From assembly GCF_000308815.1 (NCBI RefSeq), contig NZ_BAFX01000083.1, forward strand, positions 47,852-111,851: a DNA stretch of 64,000 nt. Direction: 5' to 3'. The notes under the pieces are model-generated. The model made no database searches. It was not told where the DNA came from and saw only the letters and a program-made list of their open reading frames with translations. This document shows, one piece after another, positions 1 through 9,750 of this stretch. Numbering within the stretch: the first letter of the stretch is position 1; each line of letters begins with the position of its first letter. This DNA is from Nocardia concava NBRC 100430. Its GTDB lineage: Bacteria; Actinomycetota; Actinomycetes; Mycobacteriales; Mycobacteriaceae. The position numbers and the translations under genes were made by a program.

Positions 1-139
1 CCCCTTCCTTCCCCGACTTCCGCCCGCGATGGTGCACCAGGATCATGGGCGCCCCCTCGAAAGGACCGCCCACCCGCCCTTCATTGGCCCGGAACTCATT
101 GATGATTTGGGTATTCCAGTCATCGCTCATGATCGTCAT
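1..139 (-). CDS. Deazaflavin (F420)-dependent nitroreductase family protein, N-terminal fragment
   Basis: The gene runs off the left edge; only about 46 N-terminal residues are visible. After a short start (ATG at 139, or a second in-frame ATG at 130) the protein reads NEFRANEGRVGGPFEGAPMI, followed by a basic GRKSGKE stretch. This pattern (N-E-F-R-A-N-x-G-x-V-G-G, a small-residue loop, then T/H-x-x-GRKSG) is typical of the Ddn-like family that uses the deazaflavin F420 to reduce nitro compounds and quinones in actinobacteria. The basic GRKSGK segment contributes to cofactor phosphate binding in family members. It lies downstream of tpiA on the same strand but is separated by a strong terminator, so it is probably its own unit. 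Substrate cannot be told from the fragment. Confidence 0.75.
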   Translation of the reverse strand, partial: MTIMSDDWNTQIINEFRANEGRVGGPFEGAPMILVHHRGRKSGKEG

Positions 140-149
140 TCTGCCGAAA

Positions 150-180
150 AGGGCCGGGCATCCATGGGATGCCCGGCCCT
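150..180 (-). terminator. Intrinsic terminator downstream of tpiA
   Basis: A perfect 14-bp stem (150-163 pairing with 167-180) with a 3-nt loop. On the minus strand the hairpin is followed by a U-tract (A-run at 147-150 on the plus strand); on the plus strand it is followed by TTT, so it may work in both directions. It closes the gapA-pgk-tpiA operon. Confidence 0.85.
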
Positions 181-224
181 TTCGAGAGCGGAAAGATACC
201 GGTCGTTACGGCAGATGCCGGTGG

Positions 225-1010
225 TTACGGCAGCGGGCCGCCCGCGGCAATCGCCGAGAGGGTGGCGAACTCGTCGCCCTTCAGCGAGGCACCGCCCACC
301 AGAGCGCCGTCGATATCGGTCTGACCGACCAGTTCGCCGACGTTCTTGGCGTTGACCGAGCCGCCGTAGAGGACGCGGACGCCCGCGGCCACTTCGGGAT
401 TCGCCAGTTCGGCGAGTTCCTTGCGGATGGCGCCGCAGACTTCCTGGGCGTCGGCCGGAGTGGCGACCTTGCCGGTGCCGATGGCCCAGACCGGCTCGTA
501 GGCGATGACGACCTTGGAGATCTCCTCGGCGGTCAGGCCCTTGAGCGAACCGCGCAGCTGCTCGAGGTTGTAGGCCACGTGGGTCTTGGTCTCGCGCACG
601 CCCAGGCCCTCACCGATGCAGACGATCGGGGTGATGCCGTACTTGAGCGCCTGCTTGGTCTTCGCCAGCACCGTGGCGTCGTCCTCGTTGTGGTACTGAC
701 GCCGCTCGGAGTGGCCGACCACGACGAACGAGCAGCCCAGCTTCGCGAGCATGGAACCGCTGATCTCGCCGGTGTAGGCGCCCTCGTCGTGGGTCGACAC
801 GTCCTGGGCACCGTAGGTGATCAGGAGACGGTCACCCTCGACCAGCGTCTGCACGCTGCGCAGGTCCACGAACGGCGGGATCACCGTGACGTCGACCTTG
901 TCGAAGTACTTCTCCGGCAACGCGAACGCGATCTTCTGCACCAGAGCGATGGCCTCGAGGTGATTGAGGTTCATCTTCCAGTTGCCGGCGATCAAAGGCT
1001 TACGTGCCAT
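225..1010 (-). CDS. tpiA: Triosephosphate isomerase
   Basis: Cytosolic TIM-barrel enzyme interconverting dihydroxyacetone phosphate and glyceraldehyde 3-phosphate in glycolysis and gluconeogenesis. The 261-residue protein has the usual length. Visible catalytic elements are the N-terminal GNWKMN with Lys12, VVGHSERR with electrophile His100, and the active-site motif AYEPVWAIGTG with base Glu172; the phosphate-binding LYGGSVN comes near the C-terminus. It starts 3 bp after the pgk stop codon, so it is co-transcribed with and probably translationally coupled to pgk in the operon gapA-pgk-tpiA. In mycobacteria secG follows tpiA; here a terminator and an unrelated nitroreductase follow instead. 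Confidence 0.98.
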   Translation of the reverse strand: MARKPLIAGNWKMNLNHLEAIALVQKIAFALPEKYFDKVDVTVIPPFVDLRSVQTLVEGDRLLITYGAQDVSTHDEGAYTGEISGSMLAKLGCSFVVVGHSERRQYHNEDDATVLAKTKQALKYGITPIVCIGEGLGVRETKTHVAYNLEQLRGSLKGLTAEEISKVVIAYEPVWAIGTGKVATPADAQEVCGAIRKELAELANPEVAAGVRVLYGGSVNAKNVGELVGQTDIDGALVGGASLKGDEFATLSAIAAGGPLP

Positions 1011-1013
1011 GGT

Positions 1014-2240
1014 TCAGTCCTCCGCTGTGTCTTCTTCAAGCACGGCGAGGCCGGGAAGTTCCTTGCCCTCCAGGTATTCCAGCGACGCGCCGCCACCGGT
1101 GGAGATGTGCGAGAAACCGTCGTCGGGCAGGCCGAGGGTGCGCACGGCCGCGGCCGAGTCGCCGCCGCCGACCACCGTGAACGCGCCCTTGGACGTGGCG
1201 ACCGCGATCGCCTCGGCGACACCGCGGGTGCCGGCCGAGAACTTCTCGAACTCGAACACGCCCATCGGGCCGTTCCAGAACACCGTCTTGGCCTCGGTCA
1301 GCAGCGCCGCGAAGCGCTTGGTCGACTCGGGACCGATGTCCAGGCCCATCCAGCCGTCGGGAATCTCGTTGGCCGCCACGGCCTTCGAGTCCGCGTCGGC
1401 GGCGAACTTGTCCGCGACGATGATGTCCACCGGCAGGTGGATGACGTCGGCGTACTTGTCCAGCAGCCCCTTGCAGGTCTCGATCATCTCCTCCTGCAGC
1501 AGCGAGGTGCCCACCGAAAGGCCCTGTGCCGCAAGGAAGGTGAAGCACATGCCGCCACCGATGACCAGGGTGTCGACCTTGGGCGCGAGCGCCTCGATGA
1601 CCGCCAGCTTGTCGGAGACCTTCGAGCCGCCCAGCACGACCGCGTACGGCCGCTCGGTGTCGGTGGTGAGCTTGCGCAGCACCTCGGTCTCGGCCGCGAC
1701 CAGATTGCCCGCGTAGTGCGGCAGCAGCTTGGCCACGTCGTAGACCGACGCCTGCTTGCGGTGCACGACACCGAAGCCGTCGGACACGAAAGCGCCGTCG
1801 TCGCCGACGAGTTCGACCAGGGCCTTGGCCAGCTTGGTCCGCTCGGCGTCGTCCTTGCTGGTCTCGCGCGGATCGAAACGCACGTTCTCGACCAGCATGA
1901 CGTCGCCGTCGGTCAGGCCCTCCGAGCGCGAGAGGGCGTCGTAGCCCACCACGTCACCGGCGAGCTGGACATTGCGGCCCAGCTCCTCGGCCAGCCGCGC
2001 CGCCACGGGAGCGAGCGAGAACTTCGGGTCCGGCTCACCCTTCGGGCGGCCCAGGTGCGCGGTCACGACGACCTTGGCGCCGGCCTCGGCCAGCGCCTTG
2101 ATGGTCGGCGCGGACGCGATGATGCGGCCCGGGTCGGTGATGACGCCGTTGTCGAGGGGCACATTGAGATCGGAGCGCACCAGCACGCCCCGGCCCTCGA
2201 CACCCTCGTTCAGCAGATCCTGGAGAGTCTTGATCGTCAT
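1014..2240 (-). CDS. pgk: Phosphoglycerate kinase
   Basis: Transfers phosphate from 1,3-bisphosphoglycerate to ADP in lower glycolysis. The 408-residue length is standard. The N-domain carries the substrate-binding signature RSDLNVPLDNG followed by a TAHLGRPKGEPDP loop; the C-domain carries the nucleotide-binding VVLGGSKVSDKL, the NGPMGVFE segment and the glycine-rich TVVGGGDSAAAV loop. The ATG start follows the gapA stop by only 6 bp, which fits an operon. Nothing unusual was seen in the sequence, and codon use matches its neighbours. Confidence 0.98.
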   Translation of the reverse strand: MTIKTLQDLLNEGVEGRGVLVRSDLNVPLDNGVITDPGRIIASAPTIKALAEAGAKVVVTAHLGRPKGEPDPKFSLAPVAARLAEELGRNVQLAGDVVGYDALSRSEGLTDGDVMLVENVRFDPRETSKDDAERTKLAKALVELVGDDGAFVSDGFGVVHRKQASVYDVAKLLPHYAGNLVAAETEVLRKLTTDTERPYAVVLGGSKVSDKLAVIEALAPKVDTLVIGGGMCFTFLAAQGLSVGTSLLQEEMIETCKGLLDKYADVIHLPVDIIVADKFAADADSKAVAANEIPDGWMGLDIGPESTKRFAALLTEAKTVFWNGPMGVFEFEKFSAGTRGVAEAIAVATSKGAFTVVGGGDSAAAVRTLGLPDDGFSHISTGGGASLEYLEGKELPGLAVLEEDTAED

Positions 2241-2246
2241 CGGCGC

Positions 2247-3263
<1,017 letters not shown>

Positions 3264-3387
3264 GTTTTCGCTCCTCAGCTTTGCGGATCGTTTCCGTTGC
3301 GCTTCTAACACTAGACCGGTAACGGAAACATCACGGACACACCCCCGCCACGGTGAACTACGAAACGTTCACTTTCGCCACAGACGC

Positions 3388-3426
3388 CCGGAAGCGCCGC
3401 GACCCAACGGGTTGCGACGCTTCCGG
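3388..3426 (-). terminator. Hairpin terminator downstream of whiA
   Basis: Long stem-loop: a 9-bp outer stem (3388-3396 with 3418-3426), one mismatch, an 8-bp inner stem (3398-3405 with 3109 excluded; partner is 3409-3416) and an AAC loop. No U-tract follows on the minus strand, as is common for actinobacterial terminators. It sits between the whiA stop and the gapA promoter region. Confidence 0.65.
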
Positions 3427-3487
3427 ATGGTTGTTTTCCGGCCCCGGGGCGGCTCCGTTTCGGCAATCACGGAGTAGCCCGCGTGAT

Positions 3488-4471
3488 TCAGGCCTCTTCG
3501 AGCAGCTCTGCGGTGACGGCACTTTCGGTATCGGGCACGCCGAGTTCCTTGGCGCGCCGGTCCGCCATCGACAGCAAACGCCGAATCCGGCCCGCCACAG
3601 CGTCTTTCGTCATCGGCGGCTCGGCCAGCTGGCCCAGCTCCTCCAGCGACGCCTGACGGTGCAGCACGCGCAGCTTGCCCGCGGCGGCCAAATGGTCCGG
3701 CACATCGTCGGCCAGTATTTCCAGTGCCCGCTCGACCCGCGCCGCCGCCGCTACGGCCGCCCGCGCCGAACGCCGGAGGTTGGCATCGTCGAAGTTCGCC
3801 AGCCGGTTGGCCGTCGCCCGGACCTCGCGGCGCATGCGCCGCTCCTCCCAGGTGAGCCTGGTGTCCTGCGCACCCATGCGGGTGAGCAGGGCGCCGATGG
3901 CCTCGCCGTCGCGCACCACCACGCGATCGGTGCCGCGCACCTCGCGCGCCTTGGCCGAGATGCCCATGCGCCGGGCCGCGCCCACCAGGGCCAGTGCGGC
4001 CTCGGGGCCCGGGCAGCTCACCTCGAGCGCCGAGGAGCGGCCCGGCTCGGTGAGCGAGCCGTGCGCGAGAAACGCCCCGCGCCAAGCGGCTTCGGCATCG
4101 CCGATGCTGCCGCCGACCACCTGTGCCGGTAGACCGCGCACCGGACGGCCGCGCACATCGAGCAAACCGGTCTGGCGCGCCAGCGCCTCGCCTTCCTTGG
4201 AAACCCGCACTACATACCGGGAAGTCTTCCGGAGCCCGCCGGCGCCGAGCACATGCACGTCCGAGCCGTAGCCGTACAGCTCGAAGATCTCTCGACGCAG
4301 CCGACGCGCGATGGAACCCATGTCCACCTCGGCTTCGACGATCACTCGACCGCCGACGATGTGCAATCCACCGGCGAACCGCAGTAGCGCGGACAGTTCG
4401 GCCTTGCGCGAACTCACCTGAGATACAGAGAGTCGGCTCAGCTCGTCCTTCACTTCCGCTGTCATCGCCAC
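3488..4471 (-). CDS. whiA: Sporulation/cell-division regulator WhiA
   Basis: DNA-binding protein combining an N-terminal LAGLIDADG homing-endonuclease-like fold with a C-terminal helix-turn-helix. In Streptomyces WhiA acts with WhiB on sporulation and division genes, and it is conserved in non-sporulating actinobacteria. The 327-residue protein opens with TAEVKDELSRLSV and SRKAELSALLRFAGG, the family signature, and ends with the HTH region near SLEELGQLAEPPMTKDAVAG. The GTG at 4471 has a well-placed AAAGGAG site; an ATG at 4465 overlaps the yvcK stop as ATGA and is the alternative. Order rapZ-yvcK-whiA is the classic conserved cluster. Confidence 0.97.
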   Translation of the reverse strand: MAMTAEVKDELSRLSVSQVSSRKAELSALLRFAGGLHIVGGRVIVEAEVDMGSIARRLRREIFELYGYGSDVHVLGAGGLRKTSRYVVRVSKEGEALARQTGLLDVRGRPVRGLPAQVVGGSIGDAEAAWRGAFLAHGSLTEPGRSSALEVSCPGPEAALALVGAARRMGISAKAREVRGTDRVVVRDGEAIGALLTRMGAQDTRLTWEERRMRREVRATANRLANFDDANLRRSARAAVAAAARVERALEILADDVPDHLAAAGKLRVLHRQASLEELGQLAEPPMTKDAVAGRIRRLLSMADRRAKELGVPDTESAVTAELLEEA

Positions 4472-5517
4472 GAGACGCGCTCCTTTCCACCCAACCCGGA
4501 CCGCACACGTTGGCCCATATGCCGTCCTTCGACTCGAAGCCCTGCTGATTCCGGCCGAGGTTGCCGGATCACCTGATCCAGTGCGGCGGCAAGCTTTCCG
4601 GGGTGGTGCCGGTCCGTCCCCGCCTCGGCGACATCAGCGAAGGTTACTCGTGCACGCAGCTGTTCGGCAGCTCTTGCCAGATGTTCGCGTTCCCTACCCT
4701 CGGGTACGGAACCCGAGTCGACCAAAACATGGTCGACTGTGAAATCCGGTGCGTGCTGGGACAATACATGCAGGTGCCGCTCGGCGGAGAATCCGGCCGT
4801 TTCGCCCGGTTCGGCAGCGAGGTTGAGCACCAGCACTTTCCGCGCCCGGGTATGCAGCAGCGCTTCGTGCAATTCGGGCACCAGCACGTGCGGGATGACA
4901 CTGGTGAACCAGCTCCCGGGGCCCAGCACCACCACATCGGCGTGCTCGATGGCCGAGGTCGCCTCGGGGCAGGCGGGCGGATCCGAGGGGATCAGCCGCA
5001 CCCGGCGCACCTTCCCGGGCGTGGTCGCCACCGCCACCTGACCGCGGATACAGCGGCTCACGCGCGGATCGCCTTCCAGCCCAGAGACATCCGCCTCGAT
5101 GGTGAGGGCGATCGGCGACATGGGTAGCACGCGCCCGGTGATGCGCAGGACCTTCCCGGCCTCGTCGAGGGCGGCGACGGGATCGCCGAGCTCCTCGGTC
5201 AGGCCCGCCAGGATCAGGTTGCCGACCGAGTGCCCGGCCAGCGCGCCGGTCCCGCCGAAGCGGTGTTGCAAAGTTCGCGCCCAGATGCCGTCGGCCTCTT
5301 CGGCCAAGGCCGCCAACGCCATTCGAAGATCACCCGGGGGCAGCATGCCGAGCTCGGAGCGCAGGCGGCCCGAGGAGCCGCCGTCGTCGGCCACGGTCAC
5401 CACCGCGGTGATCTTGCGCGTGAGCCGCCGGATGGCGGTCAGCGTCGAGTACAGGCCGTGTCCACCGCCGAGCGCCACGATGGCCGGATTGGCGGTGCGG
5501 CCGTTCGTCTCAGTCAT
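4462..5517 (-). CDS. yvcK: YvcK family gluconeogenesis factor / cell-envelope regulator (CuvA in mycobacteria)
   Basis: UDP-sugar-binding protein of the CofD-like Rossmann fold. In Bacillus and mycobacteria it is needed for growth on gluconeogenic carbon sources and for proper peptidoglycan synthesis. The 351-residue protein carries ALGGGHGLYSTLTAIR at the N-terminus and the VTVADDGGSSGRLR motif, both diagnostic. Its ATG overlaps the rapZ stop, and its stop overlaps the whiA start, so the three genes are probably translationally coupled. The C-terminal tail of about 25 residues (after the last conserved helix) is rich in Arg and Gly and likely disordered. Confidence 0.95.
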   Translation of the reverse strand: MTETNGRTANPAIVALGGGHGLYSTLTAIRRLTRKITAVVTVADDGGSSGRLRSELGMLPPGDLRMALAALAEEADGIWARTLQHRFGGTGALAGHSVGNLILAGLTEELGDPVAALDEAGKVLRITGRVLPMSPIALTIEADVSGLEGDPRVSRCIRGQVAVATTPGKVRRVRLIPSDPPACPEATSAIEHADVVVLGPGSWFTSVIPHVLVPELHEALLHTRARKVLVLNLAAEPGETAGFSAERHLHVLSQHAPDFTVDHVLVDSGSVPEGREREHLARAAEQLRARVTFADVAEAGTDRHHPGKLAAALDQVIRQPRPESAGLRVEGRHMGQRVRSGLGGKERVSWR

Positions 5518-6494
5518 TCCCGCCCCAGATCCCGATGCACCACACGAACCACTACCCCCGACTCATCGTCCGCGCCTAACGCATCGCACAAGGCTTCCGC
5601 CATCGCCACACTGCGGTGCTTGCCGCCGGTGCAGCCCACTGCCACGGTCATGTATCGCTTCCCCTCTTGGCGGTAACCCTCGGTCGTCAGGTCGACGAGA
5701 TGCCGCGCGGTGTCCAGGTAGTCCTGGGCGCCCGGGCGCGACAAAACATACTCACTGACCGGGGCATCCTGTCCGGTCTTTTCGCGGAGTTCGGGAATCC
5801 AGTGCGGATTCGGCAGGAATCGCAAATCGAACACCATATCGGCGTCGAGCGGGACTCCGTACTTGAAACCGAACGATTGCACGGTCAGCTGCAGCACGGT
5901 GGCGGCATCGCCGCCGTAGACCTCCTCGAGCTTGCGGTGCAGCTGGTGGATGGACAGCGCGGTGGTGTCGATGACCACGTCGGCGGCCGTCTTCACCGGG
6001 TCCAGGCGGCGGCGCTCGGCGGCGATGCCGGCGGTCAGCGTGCCGTCGGCGCTCTCGCTCTGCAGCGGGTGGCGGCGGCGCGCGAAACCGAAGCGGCGGA
6101 TGAGCACATCGTCGGAGGCCTCGAGGAACAGGATCCGGGTGCGCACACCCGCCGCCCGTAGGTGTTCGCCCACGGCCGCGAGGTTTCCGGTGAAGAAGCG
6201 GTTGCGCACGTCCATGACGAGCGCGAGTTTGCGAATGGGTGGTTCGGCACTCGCACCGAGTTCCACCATGCGCCCGATCAATTCGGGCGGGAGATTGTCG
6301 GCGACGTAGTAGCCGAGGTCCTCGAGCACCTTGGCGGCGGTGCCGCGTCCGGCGCCGGACAGGCCCGTCACGATGACGACCTCGACGGGTGAAGAGTCGG
6401 CGGCGGACCGCCCGCGGCGGGCGGTCGGCTGGGAATCACTATCGGTTGTCTTGCTGTTTTCGGCCGTATCGGTACTGGCTTCGACGCGCGTCAT
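5514..6494 (-). CDS. rapZ: RapZ family nucleotide-binding protein (RNase adapter)
   Basis: P-loop protein of the RapZ (YvcJ) family. In E. coli RapZ directs RNase E to the small RNA GlmZ and senses glucosamine 6-phosphate; the actinobacterial target is unknown. The 326-residue protein has VIVTGLSGAGRGTAAK as a variant Walker A (Arg-Gly in place of Lys-Ser, usual for the actinobacterial branch), the VADNLPPELI motif, and the C-terminal RNA-binding-like block FLPNPHWIPELR and AVGCTGGKHRSVA. The first 35 residues are low-complexity and Ser/Thr/Arg-rich. No strong ribosome-binding site precedes the ATG at 6494. The stop overlaps the yvcK start. Confidence 0.95.
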   Translation of the reverse strand: MTRVEASTDTAENSKTTDSDSQPTARRGRSAADSSPVEVVIVTGLSGAGRGTAAKVLEDLGYYVADNLPPELIGRMVELGASAEPPIRKLALVMDVRNRFFTGNLAAVGEHLRAAGVRTRILFLEASDDVLIRRFGFARRRHPLQSESADGTLTAGIAAERRRLDPVKTAADVVIDTTALSIHQLHRKLEEVYGGDAATVLQLTVQSFGFKYGVPLDADMVFDLRFLPNPHWIPELREKTGQDAPVSEYVLSRPGAQDYLDTARHLVDLTTEGYRQEGKRYMTVAVGCTGGKHRSVAMAEALCDALGADDESGVVVRVVHRDLGRE

Positions 6495-6775
6495 GTCCTA
6501 CCGGTTCGTGTCTGGGGTTCCCTCGATCATCCTGCACCGATGGCCGGAAACGCGGCAGGCGCACGAAGGGAGCGAGACCTAGCTGTAATTTCTGCTCCCG
6601 ACCAGCACACACGGCGTGTCGCAATTTTTCCGATCGGCGTGTCGGACTCTACCCGGTGAGTCCCGATTCGACGCGCCATGGCGCGCGGATCACGCGCCAC
6701 ACCGATCCGCTATCGGAGTCACACTGCGCCCTCGGCATCACAATGCCCCGCACAGACCTGCTGAAACCGACTGCC

Positions 6776-8776
6776 CTATGGGGTCTGCAGGGCCGCGAGC
6801 ACCGCCTTCGCCGTCGCCACGCCGATGCCCGGGACCTCGATGATCTGCTCCACCGTAGCCTGCTTGAGCTTGGCGACCGATCCGAAGTGCTGGACCAGGG
6901 CGGTTTTGCGGGTCGCGCCGAGGCCGGGCACCGAATCCAGGACCGATTCGGTCATCCGCCGCGAACGCTTGGAGCGGTGGAAGGTGATGGCGAACCGGTG
7001 CGCCTCGTCGCGGACGCGCTGCAGGAGATATAGCGCCTCGCTGGTGCGCGGCATGATCACCGGATCCGGCTCGTTGGGGACCCAGACCTCTTCCAGGCGC
7101 TTGGCCAGGCCGATCACCGCGACATCGGTGATGCCCAGCTCGTCGAGGATCTCGGCGGCCGCATTCACCTGCGGCGCACCGCCATCCACCACGTACAGGT
7201 TGGGCGGATACGAGAAACGGCGCGGTTTCCCGGTTTTCGGGTCGATGCCGGGCGGCAGATCGGAATCGACCGCGTCGGAATCGGATTCGAGCTCTGCGGC
7301 CTCGGCGGCGTCCAGATCGCGGCGCAACTTGCCGAAGCGCCGCCGGGTCACCTCGGCGATGGAGCCGACATCGTCGGAGCGGCCGTCACCGGCGGCCTCC
7401 TTGATGCTGTAGTGCCGGTACTCGGACTTACGGGCCAGGCCGTCCTCGAAGACCACCAGCGAGGCCACCACATCGGTGCCCTGCACGTGCGAGATGTCCA
7501 CACACTCGATGCGCAGCGGCGCGGAGTCCAGATCCAGCGCGTCCTGCAGTTCCTGCAGCGCGGCCGAGCGCGCGGTCAGGTCACCGGCGCGCTTGAGCTT
7601 GTGCTGGGCCAGGGCCTCCTGGGCGTTGCGCTGCACGGTCTCGGCGAGGGCCTTCTTGTCCCCGCGCTGCGGTACCCGCAGCTGCACCGCGGACCCGCGC
7701 AGCGCCGAGAGCCACTGCTGCACCTGCTCATGGTCGTTGGGCAGCGCCGGGACCAGCACCTCGCGCGGCACCACCGCGCCGGGCTGGGTCTCCCCACTCT
7801 GCTCGGCGACCGCCGTCTGCTCGCCGTAGAACTGGGTGAGGAACTGCTCGACGAGTGCAGGCATTTCCCCGCCGGATTCCACCGAGTCGATGGCGTCACC
7901 GGACTTGTCGACCACCCAGCCGCGCTGGCCGCGCACGCGACCGTCGCGCACATGGAAGATCTGGACCGCGACCTCGAGTTCATCGATGGCGAAGTCGATG
8001 ACATCGGCGTCCGTGCCGCTGCCCAGCACCACGGCCTGCTTTTCGAGGGCCCGCTTGAGCGCCTGCACGTCATCGCGCAGCCGCGCGGCCTGTTCGAAGT
8101 CGAGTTCGTCGGCGGCCTCGTGCATGCGGCGCTCGAGCTGCTTGACGAGGCGGTCGGTCTTGCCGGAGAGGAAGTCGCAGAAGTCGTCCACGATCTGCCG
8201 GTGCTCGGCCGCGCTCACCCGGCCGATACACGGCGCGGAGCACTTGTCGATGTAGCCGAGCAGGCAGGGACGCCCGATCTGGCTGTGCCGCTTGAAGACT
8301 CCCGCCGAACAGGTGCGCACCGGGAACACGCGCAGCAGCAGATCGAGGGTCTCGCGAATGGCCCAGGCGTGGGCGTAGGGGCCGAAGTAGCGCACGCCCT
8401 TCTTGCGCGCGCCCCGGTAGACGAACACGCGCGGGTATTCCTCATTGAGGCTGACCGCCAGCACCGGATACGACTTGTCGTCGCGGTAGCGGACATTGAA
8501 GCGCGGATCGAATTCCTTGATCCAGTTGTATTCCAGCTGCAGCGCTTCCACCTCGGTGGACACCACGGTCCACTCGACGCCGGCCGCGGTGGTCACCATC
8601 TGCCGGGTGCGCGGGTGCAGCCCGGCCACGTCCGCGAAGTACGAGTTCAACCGCTGCCGCAGGCTTTTCGCCTTACCGACATAGATGACCTGCCCGAACT
8701 TGTCCCGGAACTTGTAGACGCCGGGTTCGACGGGAATGGTGCCCGGGGCGGGCCGGTAGGTCGCGGGATCTGCCAC
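6776..8776 (-). CDS. uvrC: Excinuclease ABC subunit C
   Basis: Dual-incision nuclease of nucleotide excision repair; acts on UvrB-DNA complexes. The 666-residue protein has the N-terminal GIY-YIG domain (EPGVYKFRDKFGQVIYVGKA, residues about 17-90), the Cys-containing LGYIDKCSAPCIGRVS segment, the UVR motif for UvrB contact around residues 200-240, the RNase H-like second nuclease domain with IECVDISHVQGTD, and a C-terminal helix-hairpin-helix pair ending in VPGIGVATAKAVL. The GTG start is preceded by TAACCT six bases upstream, which points to a leaderless message. No LexA-type box was found in the short upstream region. Confidence 0.97.
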   Translation of the reverse strand: MADPATYRPAPGTIPVEPGVYKFRDKFGQVIYVGKAKSLRQRLNSYFADVAGLHPRTRQMVTTAAGVEWTVVSTEVEALQLEYNWIKEFDPRFNVRYRDDKSYPVLAVSLNEEYPRVFVYRGARKKGVRYFGPYAHAWAIRETLDLLLRVFPVRTCSAGVFKRHSQIGRPCLLGYIDKCSAPCIGRVSAAEHRQIVDDFCDFLSGKTDRLVKQLERRMHEAADELDFEQAARLRDDVQALKRALEKQAVVLGSGTDADVIDFAIDELEVAVQIFHVRDGRVRGQRGWVVDKSGDAIDSVESGGEMPALVEQFLTQFYGEQTAVAEQSGETQPGAVVPREVLVPALPNDHEQVQQWLSALRGSAVQLRVPQRGDKKALAETVQRNAQEALAQHKLKRAGDLTARSAALQELQDALDLDSAPLRIECVDISHVQGTDVVASLVVFEDGLARKSEYRHYSIKEAAGDGRSDDVGSIAEVTRRRFGKLRRDLDAAEAAELESDSDAVDSDLPPGIDPKTGKPRRFSYPPNLYVVDGGAPQVNAAAEILDELGITDVAVIGLAKRLEEVWVPNEPDPVIMPRTSEALYLLQRVRDEAHRFAITFHRSKRSRRMTESVLDSVPGLGATRKTALVQHFGSVAKLKQATVEQIIEVPGIGVATAKAVLAALQTP

Positions 8777-8782
8777 GCATCC

Positions 8783-8788
8783 AGGTTA
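8783..8788 (-). promoter_or_regulatory. Candidate leaderless -10 box for uvrC
   Basis: TAACCT on the minus strand, 6 nt before the GTG start at 8776; fits the TANNNT-N6/7-start geometry seen for leaderless actinobacterial genes. Confidence 0.5.
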
Positions 8789-8886
8789 GTCATGCCCTCC
8801 GACACACCCGCCGCGCCGGTCGCCTGCCATCCGCGGCGGTCGCGGCGACGAAGTATCCGCAAGATCAGTTCAGAGAGGGGAACGCC

Positions 8887-9102
8887 ATGACCGGTCTGCG
8901 CTCGCGCCGCCGCTCGCTCGCCATCGCCGGGGCCCTGTGCCTGGCCGCCGCCGCGCTGGTGGCGGTCTCCGTGCCCGCCTCCGCCGAGTCCGAGCGCGGG
9001 CTCGACGCCGTGCCCGGCAACTATCTGCGCCACGATTCGACCGTGATGATGATCTGCGGTGGGGCGGTTCAGGATTCGACGCCGCTGCTGCTGGTCGCAT
9101 AG
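8887..9102 (+). CDS. Small secreted protein of unknown function
   Basis: A 71-residue protein with a clear Sec-type signal: basic n-region GLRSRRRS, a hydrophobic core LAIAGALCLAAAALVAV and an Ala-Ser-Ala cleavage site near residue 33. The predicted mature part is only about 38 residues with one Cys. An AGAGGGGAA ribosome-binding site lies 6-10 bp before the ATG. The signal peptide resembles that of the next gene at 9372, so the two may be related, with this one shortened. No family recognised. The coding assignment rests on the signal peptide and ribosome-binding site only; it could be a truncated remnant. Confidence 0.6.
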   Translation: MTGLRSRRRSLAIAGALCLAAAALVAVSVPASAESERGLDAVPGNYLRHDSTVMMICGGAVQDSTPLLLVA

Positions 9103-9111
9103 CGCCCCACC

Positions 9112-9190
9112 CGTCATCCCGACGTGATTTTGGCCGGGATCCATCGCGGCCCGGCCGGATTCCGGCGAAAAGCATGACGGAATCACGTGG
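9112..9190. repeat. Dispersed palindromic repeat, copy 1
   Basis: About 79 bp, opening CGTCATCCCGACGTGATT and closing with the complementary AATCACG; an inner TTGGCCGGGATCCA block faces GGATTCCGGC. It aligns along its length with the element at 12784-12860, and several differences fall in stem positions and keep pairing. It lies just after the small secreted gene. Confidence 0.8.
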
Positions 9191-9371
9191 AATGCCATGT
9201 TGCAGCGCGTGCACGTTGGCACGTCGCGCAGATATGGGCGCCCGCGAGTCCGCGGCGACGCGCCACGCCGGACAACCGATCTCCGCGAGTTTCCGCTGTC
9301 CGGCGCATCTCGCGGTCAGTATGGGACGAACTGTTTCGATTGAACTGTCCGTATACGAGGGAGTTTGTTCG

Positions 9372-9722
9372 ATGACCCAGCATCACCATCTCCACCCGCG
9401 CCGCCGCACGCTCGCGATCGGTTCCGCGCTCAGCATCGGCGCGGCGGGCCTGATCGCGGTGACCGGCGCCCCGGCCGCCCACGCCGACAATGTCTGCCGG
9501 ATCGACAAGACCCTGGACACCGCGACCTTCACCTGCCCGGAGAACGCCTGGTACGCCGCGGTGGTGCAGTGCCTGGGCACCCGCCAGGTCGGCAGCGGCT
9601 TCCAGTCCCCCACCTACATCGTGGGCGATTCGCCGCGGCCGCTGATCCCCATGACCATCGAATGCAATGGCGAGGGCAAGAAGGGCATCGTGCTCAACGC
9701 GTGGACCGACGGGCCGTTCTGA
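9372..9722 (+). CDS. Secreted protein of unknown function
   Basis: A 116-residue protein with a strong signal peptide: PRRRTLAIGSALSIGAAGLI, cleavage expected after AHA near residue 36. The mature part is about 80 residues with four Cys (CRIDKTL, TFTCPEN, VVQCLG, IECNG), which suggests two disulfides in an exported small domain. A GAGGGAG ribosome-binding site lies about 9 bp before the ATG. It is followed by an intrinsic terminator at 9753-9794, so it is a single-gene unit. Family not recognised; similar small exported proteins are common in Nocardia. Confidence 0.8.
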   Translation: MTQHHHLHPRRRTLAIGSALSIGAAGLIAVTGAPAAHADNVCRIDKTLDTATFTCPENAWYAAVVQCLGTRQVGSGFQSPTYIVGDSPRPLIPMTIECNGEGKKGIVLNAWTDGPF

Positions 9723-9750
9723 CCCGCCAATCCTGTTCTCCGCTCTGCAA

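Noticed and set aside
8777..8886. LexA box for uvrC
   Set aside because: No GAAC-N4-GTTC motif is present in the short uvrC upstream region.
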